Counted from the first letter of the stretch, positions 1 through 8,746 are shown. The stretch: DNA of 59,095 nt from Caulobacteraceae bacterium (GCA_947475415.1 CANJLH010000021.1:1-59095), one strand, 5' to 3'. A program made the numbers and translations. The notes: a model not told the origin generated them from the sequence alone.

Positions 1-1
1 C

Positions 2-235
2 CACGCCACCCAGGTGGTGGTGGTGGGTCACGCCGACACCTCCGGCGCCCCCGCCTACAACGTCCGCCTGTCCGAGCGCCGCTCCAAGGTGGTGGCTGAC
101 GCCCTGGTGGGCCTGGGCGTCGCCCAGACCGCCCTGTCGGTGGACTGGAAGGGCGAAAGCGCCCCTGCGGTCGCCACCGGCGACGGCGTCAAGGAACCCC
201 TCAACCGCCGCTCCACGATCGATATCAACTTCTGA
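2..235 (+). CDS. OmpA-family outer-membrane protein, C-terminal end (5' partial)
   Basis: The reading frame is open from base 2 and enters from outside the window, so only the last 77 residues are seen. They form the second half of an OmpA-like peptidoglycan-binding domain: a VVVVGHADTSG strand/turn, then NVRLSERRSKVVADALV, and a terminal NRRSTIDINF. The Asp of HADTSG and the Arg of LSERRS correspond to the residues that bind diaminopimelate in this family. The protein would anchor the outer membrane to the cell wall. A strong rho-independent terminator follows. Family assignment is firm; the full architecture (N-terminal barrel or lipoprotein) is unknown. Confidence 0.85.
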   Translation, partial: HATQVVVVGHADTSGAPAYNVRLSERRSKVVADALVGLGVAQTALSVDWKGESAPAVATGDGVKEPLNRRSTIDINF

Positions 236-265
236 TATTGATCTGACGACCGACGCTAAGTCATG

Positions 266-294
266 GGAGCCCGGCCGAAAGGCCGGGCTCCTTT
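266..294 (+). terminator. Rho-independent terminator after the OmpA-family gene
   Basis: A perfect 11-bp GC-rich stem (266-276 with 281-291) closed by a GAAA tetraloop is followed by a short T run. It lies 30 bases past the OmpA stop codon and before the start of the DUF2889 gene. Confidence 0.85.
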
Positions 295-333
295 GTGTTG
301 GGCGAGCTTAATGATCCGAACCGGAGATGTCAG

Positions 334-1113
334 ATGAGTGGAGCGCCAGATTGCAGCCGCGCCGCCGGGGTCCTGCGGCGGACTATCGGACTTGCAGCCC
401 ATGACGGCGAAGTGCGCGCCGCGGTGGAGGACGACTACCATCATTTCCGCGTCCTGGTGCGCCATGACGGCCGCGTGGTGACGGGCGTTGAATCCGAGGC
501 CCTGCGCATTCCCTGGGCCACCTGCGCCCTTGCCCACGAGAACTGGTCGAAATTCATCGGCGCGCCCCTCGACGATCGTTCCAGCGCCATCGCCGACTAT
601 GTGGAGATGAAGCTGTTCTGCACTCACATGTTCGAACTGGCGGGCTTGGCCATGGCGATGGCGGCGCGGGGCATTCCACACCGGCGTTATGAGATGGCTG
701 TGGGTTATGGCGGGCGCCGCGAGGAACCGGCCCGGCTTTGGCGCGACGGCGAGCTTGTGCTTGCGTGGCGAACCGACGGCCAGGTGGTCCTGGACCCCGC
801 CCCTTACGCAGGCCGCGCAGTCGGTCGCGGGTTCGCCGCCTTCGCGCGGCAGGACCTTGACGTGGAGACATGCGAGGCGGCGCTGGTGCTGCGCCGGGCG
901 ATCATCATCAGCGGCGGGCGGACCGGCAATCTTGACGCTGTGGTCCACAACTACGCCGGTGGCGGTTGCTACGCCACCCAGCCGGAGCGAGCGCCGACCG
1001 CCTGGCGTATCGTCGGTTCCACCGCGGACTACGAACTCAGGGCGGAGGAATTGCTGGCCGCCGACACCGAATGGCTGGAGGGCGCATCCGCCCGGGCGGC
1101 GATAGCGGATTGA
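334..1113 (+). CDS. DUF2889 domain protein
   Basis: A 259-residue protein. The first 80 residues fit the DUF2889 pattern: an RRTIGLAAHDG start, alternating short strands with VEDDYHHFRVLVRHDG, and an IPWATCALA stretch after a glycine-rich turn. No signal peptide or membrane segment is seen, so it should be cytoplasmic. No biochemical role for the family is known to me. The start at 334 is preferred over the in-frame start at 295 because GGAG lies just upstream and the earlier start falls in the terminator tail. A long reverse-strand frame over the same bases is a GC-driven shadow. Confidence 0.7.
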   Translation: MSGAPDCSRAAGVLRRTIGLAAHDGEVRAAVEDDYHHFRVLVRHDGRVVTGVESEALRIPWATCALAHENWSKFIGAPLDDRSSAIADYVEMKLFCTHMFELAGLAMAMAARGIPHRRYEMAVGYGGRREEPARLWRDGELVLAWRTDGQVVLDPAPYAGRAVGRGFAAFARQDLDVETCEAALVLRRAIIISGGRTGNLDAVVHNYAGGGCYATQPERAPTAWRIVGSTADYELRAEELLAADTEWLEGASARAAIAD

Positions 1114-1204
1114 CCAGTTCCCCAGGCGGTGCTTCATTTCTGATTAAGTGTGCAATTCGGGCCGGTAGAGCTCGATCGGACGCCGAAAAATCGGGAGAAA
1201 CGCC

Positions 1205-2860
1205 ATGAGGTTTCAGGTCCAGTCCGGATTGCTTGCGGCGCTTGCCGCCGCCAGCCTCACCTTGATCGCGGGCTGCGCCGGGGGAAAAACCCCCTCGGCC
1301 ACCTGTGATGTCGCCAGCCTGCAGGCGGCCGCGCCCAAGGACACCACGGTGGTGTCCGCCGCAATGGTGGACGAACCGGTCCGCAATTGCCGGGTCGAAG
1401 GCTATGTGACCACGACGAACCCGGGTCCGAACAAGAACAACTTCCGCCTGCAACTGCCTGAAAAAGCGAACTGGAAGGGTCGCTACTATTTCATCGGCAT
1501 GGGCGGATCAGCCGGCTATGTCCCCACCGATTCCCAGATCCCCGCCGGCAATCCGGTGACCGCCGGCATGGCCGTGGCCGGCACCGACACCGGCCACCAG
1601 GCCCACCTGCTGGATTGGGGCTTCCTGTCCGATCCCGCCAAGGCCGTCGACCACATCCACCGCGGCGCCCATGTCGTGGCGGTGGCCACCCAGCAGATGA
1701 CCAAGGCCTATTACGGCGTCGACAAGATGTGGCGCTACCACTCCGGCTGTTCCGGCGGCGGGCGCATGGGGATGGAGGCGATCTCCAAGCATCCGGAGGA
1801 CTATGACGGCGTGCTGCTGGGCTGGCCCGGCGGACCACACGAGCCCGGTCACCCCGCCCCGCCCAGCAAGGGCACCGCCTTCGAGATTCAGGTGGCCGAG
1901 ATGAATCGCGAGCCGGGTTCGTGGCTGTCGCCAGCGAAGCTGAAGCTGGCCGAGGAGAAGGTCACCGCCGCCTGCGACATGACCGACGGCGCCAAGGACG
2001 ACATGATCTGGGACCACCGGCTCTGCAAGTTCGACTTCAATAGCCTGAAGTGCAAGGCCGGCGATGCGCCGAACTGCCTGACGCAGCCGGAAATCACCAG
2101 CATCAACAACATCCTGGCCAAGACCGCCCTTCCGATCAGCAACATGCGGGTCTGGACCTTCTTAGGTCCCGTCCCGCCGCCTTGGGATCCGACACCGTCA
2201 ACGGAGAACATGCCCAAGACCTCAGGCGCGCTAGTGATTCAAACCACCTGGGCCAGGACCTATCTGCATCAGCCCGACCGCGACATCGTCAAGAACCCGC
2301 TCACCAACGCCGAACTCGAGCAGATGAACGCCGAGGAAAAGCGGATTGGCTTCAACGTCACCGATACGCCGGACATCTCCGGCTGGGCCAAGTCCGGCGG
2401 CAAGGCGCTGTTCTGGGTTGGGGTTTCCGATCCCTGCTGCTCCAACATCGCCGTGGAGAACTTCCTGAAAGCCACGGCCGAGAAGGGCGGCGGCGCGGAC
2501 GCCGTCGCCAAATACGCCGCCCTGTTCGAGATCCCTGGCGCCGGCCATTGCGGCGGCGGCACCGGTCCGCACGACCATGCCGATCAAATGCTGTTGGCGC
2601 TGATGGACTGGGTCGAGAAGGGCAAGGCGCCGGACAGCGTGGTGATGCACCGCGGCGCTGACCGAGCGAAACTCCTGTTCAAAGCCAGCGACGATTTCAC
2701 CACCCAATCGGGAGTGAAGATCGCACAGGCCGAAGGGGTGTCCCGCGACTTCCTGGTGTGCCGCTGGCCGACAGTGTCGGTGTTCGACAGCACCAAGGCC
2801 GATGTTCCCGGCGCCGTGTACGACGCCAAGAACTGGGCCTGCAAGGCGGCGCGCGGCTAG
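1205..2860 (+). CDS. Secreted tannase / feruloyl esterase family lipoprotein
   Basis: 551 residues. An N-terminal signal peptide ends in a lipobox (LIAGC, Cys24), so the enzyme is probably lipid-anchored in the periplasm or outer membrane. The body matches the tannase/feruloyl esterase family: AGTDTGH near 125-131, the nucleophile in GCSGGG (Ser183, preceded by Cys182), an Asp in GVSDPCC, and the catalytic His in GAGHCGGG. The Cys next to Ser and the Cys next to His form the family's CS-D-HC signature, in which a disulfide holds the triad together. It would hydrolyse esters of plant phenolic acids; the real substrate is unknown. It is a monocistronic gene with a GGGAGA ribosome site. Confidence 0.85.
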   Translation: MRFQVQSGLLAALAAASLTLIAGCAGGKTPSATCDVASLQAAAPKDTTVVSAAMVDEPVRNCRVEGYVTTTNPGPNKNNFRLQLPEKANWKGRYYFIGMGGSAGYVPTDSQIPAGNPVTAGMAVAGTDTGHQAHLLDWGFLSDPAKAVDHIHRGAHVVAVATQQMTKAYYGVDKMWRYHSGCSGGGRMGMEAISKHPEDYDGVLLGWPGGPHEPGHPAPPSKGTAFEIQVAEMNREPGSWLSPAKLKLAEEKVTAACDMTDGAKDDMIWDHRLCKFDFNSLKCKAGDAPNCLTQPEITSINNILAKTALPISNMRVWTFLGPVPPPWDPTPSTENMPKTSGALVIQTTWARTYLHQPDRDIVKNPLTNAELEQMNAEEKRIGFNVTDTPDISGWAKSGGKALFWVGVSDPCCSNIAVENFLKATAEKGGGADAVAKYAALFEIPGAGHCGGGTGPHDHADQMLLALMDWVEKGKAPDSVVMHRGADRAKLLFKASDDFTTQSGVKIAQAEGVSRDFLVCRWPTVSVFDSTKADVPGAVYDAKNWACKAARG

Positions 2861-2865
2861 GTGGC

Positions 2866-2975
2866 GCTAGAGCGATTTCTCCGATGAAGCGGACACCGGT
2901 TCACCGCCAGAAAGCGTGCTAAAACGAAAGCTCACAGCGTCGTTCGCTCTGATTGAATCCGAGCGAATGGCGCTC
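2866..2975. repeat. Probable dispersed intergenic repeat
   Basis: Between the tannase and popZ stop codons lies a block starting GCTAGAGCGATTTCTCCG and containing AGCGGACACCGGTTC and AAAGCGTGCTAAAAC. This closely resembles the extragenic repetitive elements scattered through Caulobacterales and Rhizobiales genomes (CTAGAGCGATTTC...AAGCGG...). Only one copy is in this window, so repetition itself is not shown here; recognition is from memory. Confidence 0.4.
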
Positions 2976-2999
2976 CAGGCGCCGGCGCGTCGCCCTCTC

Positions 3000-3575
3000 C
3001 TACCGACCCGTCCGCGCGATGCGTTCGACTTCCTCAGCCACCGCCGATTGGACAATCGACGGGAGGTGGGCGTCCAGCCACTCCTTCAGCAGCGGGCGCA
3101 GGAGTTCGCGAACCACCCCGTCCAGGGTCTGGCCATCGCGGGGCATGGCCACCGCGGCGGAGAGCTGACCAAACGCGGATGCTGCAACACTGGCCGCGGC
3201 ATGGCTGACCAGGTTCTCCTCAGGGCCGACGTCCGCCAAAGGTGCTGGCGGCGCAGGCTCCGGCTCGAACGACGCCTCGGGCGGTTCCGGCGGCGCCTCG
3301 AACACATCGATGTCGCCGACTGAGTCCACCCGTTCGGTAAGCTCGAGCACCTCTTCCTCAGCCTCGGCGACAGGCTCAGGTTCCGGCGGCGGATCAAAGG
3401 CCGCTTCGGGCTCAGCCTCGAATTCCGGCTCCGGCGCTGCCGCCTCGGGCGCCTCTTCGGCCGCCGCCGCGTCTGCAGGCGCATCGCCGGCGGGAGCGTC
3501 GTCTTCGGAAATGATTCGCCGGATGGAGGCGAGGATTTCCTCCATTGTCGGTTCTTGGGCGGTTTGCTCGGACAT
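3000..3575 (-). CDS. popZ: Polar organizing protein PopZ
   Basis: 191 residues with the three-part layout of PopZ. A conserved N-terminal helix (PTMEEILASIRRIISEDD) binds client proteins, a long acidic Glu/Pro/Ala-rich disordered spacer covers about 30-115, and conserved C-terminal helices include VVRELLRPLLKEWLDAHLP and drive oligomerisation. PopZ forms a network at the cell poles that captures the ParB-parS centromere complex and recruits cell-cycle signalling proteins. Upstream tolC and pcm-like genes on the same strand match the neighbourhood I recall from Caulobacter. The gene I recall downstream there, valS, is not here; a convergent tannase and a repeat occupy the place. Confidence 0.95.
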   Translation of the reverse strand: MSEQTAQEPTMEEILASIRRIISEDDAPAGDAPADAAAAEEAPEAAAPEPEFEAEPEAAFDPPPEPEPVAEAEEEVLELTERVDSVGDIDVFEAPPEPPEASFEPEPAPPAPLADVGPEENLVSHAAASVAASAFGQLSAAVAMPRDGQTLDGVVRELLRPLLKEWLDAHLPSIVQSAVAEEVERIARTGR

Positions 3576-3814
3576 GTCTTCCCGTCAGCCGTTAGACCCC
3601 TTCCGGATCAGGTGGTTCACCTGGTCCCGAACCAAAGGGTCTTCCTTCAAAAGTCAGAGCGTGACGCGCGCCTCAACCGGTGTTCGCTTGAGGCTGTCAC
3701 GCTCATCGCGCGAATCCTGCCGCCGAACCTATGCCGACGAAGGCGATCGTGCAATTTCCACAAGAGTCTGCAAGGCCGGATTCGCCTGCCGGGCGAAAGA
3801 GTCTCACGAGGTGA

Positions 3815-5317
3815 TCAGGGCGCAGGGGCCACTGAGCCCTCCGCCGGCGTCTCCTTCGGCTGCGGCGTGCGCAGGGAATCGAGCCTGCCGATCGCCTCCT
3901 CCCAGGGGACCCAGCCCCAGGTCACATGCAGCTTGCGGAAATTCGTGGCCGGATCGTACCGCGGCGTCGCCGGCGTCAGGTTCTTGGCCTCGAGCCGGCC
4001 CATGGACGCCAGCACGCCAGCCGCGGCGACATACTCGTCATGCCGCGCGTTGATCTGCGACAGCTGCGCCTGACGCAGCTCCTGCTCCGCATTCAGCACA
4101 TCGAGGGTGGTGCGCAGGCCCACCTGCTGCTCCTGTCGGGTGCCCTCGGCGGCGATCACCGCGGCGCGCACCTGTTCCTCCGAGGAGGTGATATTGGCCC
4201 GCGCGGCCAGAAGTTGGTTCCATTGCTGGGTCATAGATTGCAGCACTGCGCGGCGTGCGGTTTCGATATTGATGCGATCGGCGGTATTGCGTTCCACCTG
4301 CTGACGGATGCGCGACGACGCCAGGCCCCCGCTGAAGATCGGAACGTTGACGCCGGCCGTGGCCGAAATGGACTGGGACCATTTGTCGGTGGCGATGGGC
4401 CGCCCGACGCCACTGAAACCGTAGCGTCCCGACAACGAGACCTGCGGCAGACGTTCCGCCTTGGCGCCGGAAACGCGCGCGCGGCTAGCCTGTTCGGCGT
4501 ATTGGGCGGCGCGCAGTTGCGGGTTGTTGGTCTCGGCGACATCGAACCCCTTGTCGACGTCGGCCGGAAGCAGCCCGGCGAGCGGCGGTTCCGCCGCCAG
4601 TTCCCCTGGATTCTGACCGACGACGGCGGCGTAGTTGGCCCGGCTGATGGCGTGCTGAGCCACAGCGAGCTGTAACTGCGATTGCGCCGCGGCCAGCCGC
4701 GCCTGCGACTGAGCGACATCAGTGCGGGTGATTTCGCCGACATCAAAGCGCGCTTTGGATTCATCCAGCTGGCGCATCAGGACATTGACGTTTTCCTGGC
4801 GGATACGCACCGCCTCCTGGTCCCGTCGCACGTCAACATAGGCGACAATGACTTGACCCAGCACCTGGGCCTCCACACGTCGCAGGTTTTCACGGCCGGC
4901 AAGCACGTCGGCCTGCGCGCCGGAAACCGCCGCGGCGACGCGGCCGCCGGTATAAAGCGGTTGGGAAAAAGACAAGCCAGCGTTGCCCGTGTAGCGCTCA
5001 TTGACGCTCGTCGAGACGACGGTGTCGGGAATACCATCGCCGTTCGTATCGATGAGGCCACGGCCGCCGGGCGTGCGGGATTCCAGGAAAGTGTCTTGAA
5101 TTCCGAGGCTTACCGTTGGGCGCCAACCGGTCCGGGCCTGCACGTAGGATTCATCGAGCGCCCGCTGCGACGCGCGCTGGGCCTGCAGCGTCGGGTTGGA
5201 CTCATAGGCCATGGCGATGGCGTCACTGAGTGTTTCAGCGGCGGCCGGACCGGCCAACCCGGCCAGCGCAGCTCCGCAAAGTGCGATCCGCTTTACGGCG
5301 CGGAGGTGATTAAGCAT
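3815..5317 (-). CDS. tolC: TolC-family outer-membrane efflux protein
   Basis: 500 residues with a signal peptide ending near GPAAAE and two repeats of the outer-membrane efflux protein fold. The N-terminal copy starts LSDAIAMAYESNPTLQAQR and shows the YVQARTGWRPTVSL turn; the second copy starts near the middle. Long Ala/Gln-rich amphipathic helices form the periplasmic tunnel. It would be the exit duct for type I secretion and/or RND drug efflux; Caulobacter homologues (RsaF) export the S-layer protein. The gene follows the pcm-like gene on the same strand after about 120 bp. GGGGATACGAC upstream of the ATG is a reasonable ribosome site. Confidence 0.9.
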   Translation of the reverse strand: MLNHLRAVKRIALCGAALAGLAGPAAAETLSDAIAMAYESNPTLQAQRASQRALDESYVQARTGWRPTVSLGIQDTFLESRTPGGRGLIDTNGDGIPDTVVSTSVNERYTGNAGLSFSQPLYTGGRVAAAVSGAQADVLAGRENLRRVEAQVLGQVIVAYVDVRRDQEAVRIRQENVNVLMRQLDESKARFDVGEITRTDVAQSQARLAAAQSQLQLAVAQHAISRANYAAVVGQNPGELAAEPPLAGLLPADVDKGFDVAETNNPQLRAAQYAEQASRARVSGAKAERLPQVSLSGRYGFSGVGRPIATDKWSQSISATAGVNVPIFSGGLASSRIRQQVERNTADRINIETARRAVLQSMTQQWNQLLAARANITSSEEQVRAAVIAAEGTRQEQQVGLRTTLDVLNAEQELRQAQLSQINARHDEYVAAAGVLASMGRLEAKNLTPATPRYDPATNFRKLHVTWGWVPWEEAIGRLDSLRTPQPKETPAEGSVAPAP

Positions 5318-5438
5318 GTCGTATCCCCGAGACAGGCGTGAGACCGCGCACCCATATGACCGCGTGCCCCATTCTGGACCAGTGGGCGTGTGGTTAAGCT
5401 TTTTTCACGTAACCGTTTCGAAGGTGTTGCTAGATCAC

Positions 5439-6008
5439 TCAGAAGGCGAAACCGTGTTGCGTTTCAAATCCGGCCATCACCGGCGGTGTCGCATCAAAAA
5501 CCTGACGCTGTCCAACCCCATCCTCGGCGCGGACATAGACCAGCGCCTTCCCCACCGGGCCGTCGCGCTCAATCACGCCCATTCGGCCCCCGGGCGCGAG
5601 CGCCGCAAGCCAGGTCTCGGGCGTCCGGCCCACCGCGCCTTCCGATACGATCAGCGCATATCCGCCGTCAGCCGGCTTGAGCTGGGCGTCATCAAGCCGC
5701 GTCACGTTCAGGCCCAATGCTTCAAGCACCGCCGCCGCGTAAGGGGCGGCGATCGCCAGCGCACGCTCGCCGTCGCGTGGATTCAAGGCCTGGAGCAACT
5801 TGGCGACATCCCTGGGCTTCAACAGCCAGCGGCCCGCCCCGTAGGGAACTTCGGCGTCCGCATAGGCCAGGAAGGCCTTGCCCTCCGGGGCGAAAGCGGC
5901 CCGATCGATCGTCAACATGGCGTCCTGGATGCGAACGTCTGTGACATCATTGGTGCGGACCTGGCTGTCGACCATGTTCAGGCGCGCTGCGTTTGAATTT
6001 GCGGCCAT
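5439..6008 (-). CDS. Protein-L-isoaspartate O-methyltransferase-like protein (degenerate)
   Basis: 189 residues from the chosen ATG (MAANSNAARLNMVDSQVR). The N-terminal NMVDSQVRTNDVTD and the segment around EVPYGAGRWLLKPRDVAKLLQAL follow the PCMT family, which repairs isoaspartyl damage using S-adenosylmethionine. The glycine-rich SAM-binding motif (normally VLEIGTGSGY) reads ALAIAAPYAAAVLEALG here, with none of the glycines. The usual catalytic Ser/Thr loop is also weak. The protein may therefore no longer be a methyltransferase. This degenerate form next to tolC seems shared with Caulobacter relatives, so it is probably a conserved paralogue rather than recent decay. Confidence 0.75.
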   Translation of the reverse strand: MAANSNAARLNMVDSQVRTNDVTDVRIQDAMLTIDRAAFAPEGKAFLAYADAEVPYGAGRWLLKPRDVAKLLQALNPRDGERALAIAAPYAAAVLEALGLNVTRLDDAQLKPADGGYALIVSEGAVGRTPETWLAALAPGGRMGVIERDGPVGKALVYVRAEDGVGQRQVFDATPPVMAGFETQHGFAF

Positions 6009-6153
6009 GTGTCCTCGGCGGTCTAACGTCAATTGGGCTTATAGGGCGCGCGTTACCGTTTAAGCAATCCGCCTGCGATAGGGTCATTGCGAGTGGCGGG
6101 GCGTTCTGTTAGCGATCCCGCCTCTCGCGGCGGGGAATGCCCGCCGCTTGGAT

Positions 6154-6227
6154 GGCCTGGTGGCGGAGTGGTGACGCAGCGGACTGCAAATCCGCGCACC
6201 CGAGTTCGATTCTCGGCCAGGCCTCCA
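6154..6227 (+). tRNA. tRNA-Cys (GCA)
   Basis: A seven-base acceptor stem GGCCTGG (6154-6160) pairs with CCAGGCC (6217-6223), followed by the discriminator T and an encoded CCA. The anticodon stem GCGGA/TCCGC encloses CTGCAAA, giving anticodon GCA at 6186-6188. The TTCGATT T-loop is present. The U discriminator base is typical of tRNA-Cys. Confidence 0.95.
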
Positions 6228-6252
6228 AATCTCCCGCCCGAACCGCGGCGTT

Positions 6253-7746
6253 TCAATCGTCGTCATCGACCCAGTCGAGCGTGGCCTGAACGGCCTTTTT
6301 CCATTTTCGGTAGCCGTGCGCACGGGCGTCCGCCGATAGGTTGGGTGACCACTCTGCGTCCTTGCGCCAATTGGCCCGCAGCGACTCCGGATCGGACCAG
6401 ACGCCGGTCGCCAGGCCGGCCGCATAGGCCGCGCCCAGACAGGTGGTCTCCGCCACCGTCGGACGCACCACCGGCGTGTTCAAGATGTCGGCCTGGAACT
6501 GCATGAGCAAGGTGTTGGCTGTCATGCCGCCGTCCACCTTCAGCCTCACCAGGGGAACTCCGGAATCCGCCGCCATGGCGTCCACCACCTCGCGCACCTG
6601 CCAGGCGGTGGCCTCCAGCGCCGCGCGGGCGATGTGTCCCCTGTTGATGAAGCCGGTGAGCCCAGCGATCACCCCGCGGGCATCTGAGCGCCAGTAGGGT
6701 GCGAACAGCCCTGCAAAGGCCGGCACGAAATAGCAGCCCCCATTGTCCTCCACAGTGCGGGCCAGGGCCTCGATTTCGCCCGACGCCCCTATCAGGCCCA
6801 GATTGTCACGCAGCCACTGCACCAGCGAGCCGGCCACGGCGATTGAGCCCTCAAGCGCATAGACCGCTGGCTGATCGCCGATCTTGTAGGCCACCGTGGT
6901 CAGCAGACCGTTGTCCGAAATCACCGGCTCTTGGCCGGTGTTCACCAGCAGGAAGCCACCGGTGCCATAGGTGCACTTGCCTTCTCCCGGCGAAAAACAG
7001 GCCTGGCCGAACAGGGCCGCCTGCTGATCGCCAAGCGCGCCGGCCACGGACGCCCCTGCCAATACGCCCCTGCCCTCACCGTATATCTCCGATGAAGCCC
7101 GGATCTCGGGCAATATAGCGCGCGGTACTCCGATGGCCTCAAGAAGCCGATTGTCCCAATCCAGGGTGTCGATGTTCATCAACATCGTGCGGCTTGCGTT
7201 GGTCACATCGGTGATGTGACGACCGGTCAAGTTCCAGATCAGCCAGGAATCCATGGTGCCGAACAGCGCCCCGCCCGCCGCCGCGCGGGCGCGCAACCCT
7301 GGCGTATTGTCCAGAAGCCAGCGCAGCTTTGGCCCCGAGAAATATGTGGCCAGCGGCAGGCCGCAAAGCGCGCGCAGCCGATCGGGGCCCTGCTCGCCGC
7401 CGATTTCGCGCGTCAGGGCGTCTGTACGGGTGTCCTGCCAGACGATGGCGTTTGCCAGCGGCTTGCCGGTCAGCGGGTCCCAGACCACCGTCGTTTCCCG
7501 CTGATTGGTGATGCCCACCGCGGCAAGTTCGCTCGCGCGCATGCCCGCCTGAGCGAGAGCCTCGGCGGTCACCGCCTTAACATTGGTCCAGATTTCCGCG
7601 GCGTCGTGTTCAACCCAGCCTGGACGGGGAAAGATCTGCTGGTGCTCACGCCGCGCCAGGGCCACGATGGCGCCGTCCTGGTCAAACACCATGCAGCGTG
7701 ATGAGGTTGTACCCTGATCGATCGCGGCCACGCGGAAATTGCGCAT
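6253..7746 (-). CDS. glpK: Glycerol kinase
   Basis: 497 residues, the usual GlpK length, from the ATG giving [17 protein letters not shown]. It is an FGGY-family carbohydrate kinase. The N-terminal phosphate loop DQGTTSSRC, the substrate signature around [13 protein letters not shown], and the C-terminal ATP-site segment [20 protein letters not shown] are intact. It phosphorylates glycerol to glycerol-3-phosphate in the cytoplasm. No glpF or glpD lies next to it. The longer in-frame start at 7851 adds a non-conserved leader that runs through a CtrA-type box, so it is rejected. Confidence 0.95.
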   Translation of the reverse strand: MRNFRVAAIDQGTTSSRCMVFDQDGAIVALARREHQQIFPRPGWVEHDAAEIWTNVKAVTAEALAQAGMRASELAAVGITNQRETTVVWDPLTGKPLANAIVWQDTRTDALTREIGGEQGPDRLRALCGLPLATYFSGPKLRWLLDNTPGLRARAAAGGALFGTMDSWLIWNLTGRHITDVTNASRTMLMNIDTLDWDNRLLEAIGVPRAILPEIRASSEIYGEGRGVLAGASVAGALGDQQAALFGQACFSPGEGKCTYGTGGFLLVNTGQEPVISDNGLLTTVAYKIGDQPAVYALEGSIAVAGSLVQWLRDNLGLIGASGEIEALARTVEDNGGCYFVPAFAGLFAPYWRSDARGVIAGLTGFINRGHIARAALEATAWQVREVVDAMAADSGVPLVRLKVDGGMTANTLLMQFQADILNTPVVRPTVAETTCLGAAYAAGLATGVWSDPESLRANWRKDAEWSPNLSADARAHGYRKWKKAVQATLDWVDDDD

Positions 7747-7796
7747 GTTGGGGCCTCTAAAGCATTCGGCGGATGCGCTAGTGTTTCGCGACGCCG

Positions 7797-7811
7797 TTAA
7801 CCAAGCCTTAA
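7797..7811. promoter_or_regulatory. CtrA-type binding site (TTAA-N7-TTAA)
   Basis: The sequence TTAACCAAGCCTTAA is an exact full CtrA box, followed by CCAT as in the extended consensus. CtrA is the master cell-cycle regulator of Caulobacterales. The site lies 51 bp upstream of the glpK start and also upstream of an orphan rightward terminator (7875-7902), so it could serve glpK, a short rightward transcript, or both. The motif match is exact; use in vivo is inferred. Confidence 0.6.
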
Positions 7812-7874
7812 CCATAGAGGGCGAGTCTGGCTTGGTCTTCTTCGAAGACACCCACCATCACCGACTTTTCAAAA

Positions 7875-7902
7875 CCCGGCGTCCGCGCCGGGCTCTTTTT
7901 TT
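7875..7902 (+). terminator. Orphan rho-independent terminator, possible end of a small RNA
   Basis: A 7-bp stem (CCCGGCG 7875-7881 with CGCCGGG 7886-7892) and a 4-base loop are followed by CTC and seven Ts. No rightward gene lies before it: glpK runs leftward and the preceding tRNA-Cys ends 1.6 kb away. With the CtrA box at 7797-7811, a rightward RNA of roughly 60-90 nt ending here is possible. Confidence 0.75.
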
Positions 7903-7991
7903 ATGTACCGCATATGTGGGGGCATAACCTGCCCGCGCACTTGCCTCGCGAAGCCCCTGGGGCTATACGGCGCGTCCCGCAAAGGCGCTGA

Positions 7992-8067
7992 TCCTCGGTA
8001 GCTCAGTTGGTAGAGCAGCCGGCTGTTAACCGGCTTGTCGCAGGTTCGAGTCCTGCCCGAGGAGCCA
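7992..8067 (+). tRNA. tRNA-Asn (GTT)
   Basis: The acceptor stem TCCTCGG (7992-7998) pairs with CCGAGGA (8057-8063), followed by discriminator G and an encoded CCA. The anticodon stem GCCGG/CCGGC encloses CTGTTAA, giving anticodon GTT at 8025-8027. The D-arm AGCTCAGTTGGTAGAGC and T-arm GGTTCGAGTCC are canonical. Confidence 0.97.
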
Positions 8068-8247
8068 GCGCTTGCGAGTGGGCGGCTTATGCCGCCGCCT
8101 CAAGCGCGGGCATTTTCGGACCACCGGAGCCAATCTCGCCAAGTCGCCCCCTGTTGGGCGTAATTGACATGTTCCGTTGTCAGCTATCGCCCAAAGGGGC
8201 GGGTGGACTGAGGCTGGCCCTGATCGTGGCCAGCCCCTCGCCCATCG

Positions 8248-8373
8248 TCAGACGATATTTGATACTGAAATATCGGTGAGGCTCTTGCCCAGCAGCACCA
8301 CCGCGGTATCGGCGACGCCGTTGTCGTTAAGGGTGTCGGCGAACACCACCATGTCAGTCCCCACCTCAGCATC
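8248..8373 (-). pseudogene. 3' stump of an RTX-type (type I secreted) exoprotein gene
   Basis: One reverse frame encodes a segment with VGTDMVVFADTLNDNGVADT followed by AVVLLGKSLTDISV and a stop at 8248-8250. The aspartate/asparagine-rich stretch and the hydrophobic ending match the C-termini of hemolysin-type calcium-binding proteins exported by type I systems. The frame loses its resemblance above about 8373 and meets a stop at 8407-8409; there is no start codon or RTX repeat array. It is a remnant of a much longer gene, about 180 bp past tRNA-Asn, a common position for integration and deletion. Recognition is by pattern only. Confidence 0.5.
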
Positions 8374-8438
8374 ACAACCCCGTTGCAACGCTAGGTGAAT
8401 TTCTGACTATGGCAATTACATTCGTAGAGCCGCCGTTC

Positions 8439-8624
8439 TTAGGCTGCCCGGCGCTGGAGTGGTGAGGCGGCGCGTGCGCGGACTGCGGCGTCGATCATCC
8501 GTCGGGCGGTCTCTTCGGCGGCCTCGGGCGTCATGGTGAACGCAACGCCGCCGGGGCCCCAGACAAGCACGTCGCCATCGACATCGAACACGTCGGCGAC
8601 TTTCTCATACGCGGCGGATGGCAT
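8439..8624 (-). CDS. Small hypothetical protein
   Basis: 61 residues from the ATG giving MPSAAYEKVADVFDVDGDVL. The middle is a short beta-rich stretch (DVLVWGPGGVAFTMTPEAAE) and the rest a basic/alanine amphipathic helix. No signal peptide, membrane segment or known motif is seen. Sequence composition is coding-like. The in-frame start at 8663 would add 13 residues. Function unknown. Confidence 0.5.
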   Translation of the reverse strand: MPSAAYEKVADVFDVDGDVLVWGPGGVAFTMTPEAAEETARRMIDAAVRARAASPLQRRAA

Positions 8625-8746
8625 GATCGTTCCCAGGCTCCCAGCGCGAGATCTTGCGATCATCGCCTGCTAAACATGCCATGAATGGGTGAACACCCCT
8701 CTAAGCGACAGGGTTTCGAGCGCGTTACCGCAGGCCTGCGCTAACC

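Noticed and set aside
256..1137. 293-codon reverse frame opposite the DUF2889 gene
   Set aside because: The forward frame has a ribosome site and a recognisable family; the reverse frame has no conserved features and overlaps the terminator. GC-rich DNA often leaves such antisense frames open.
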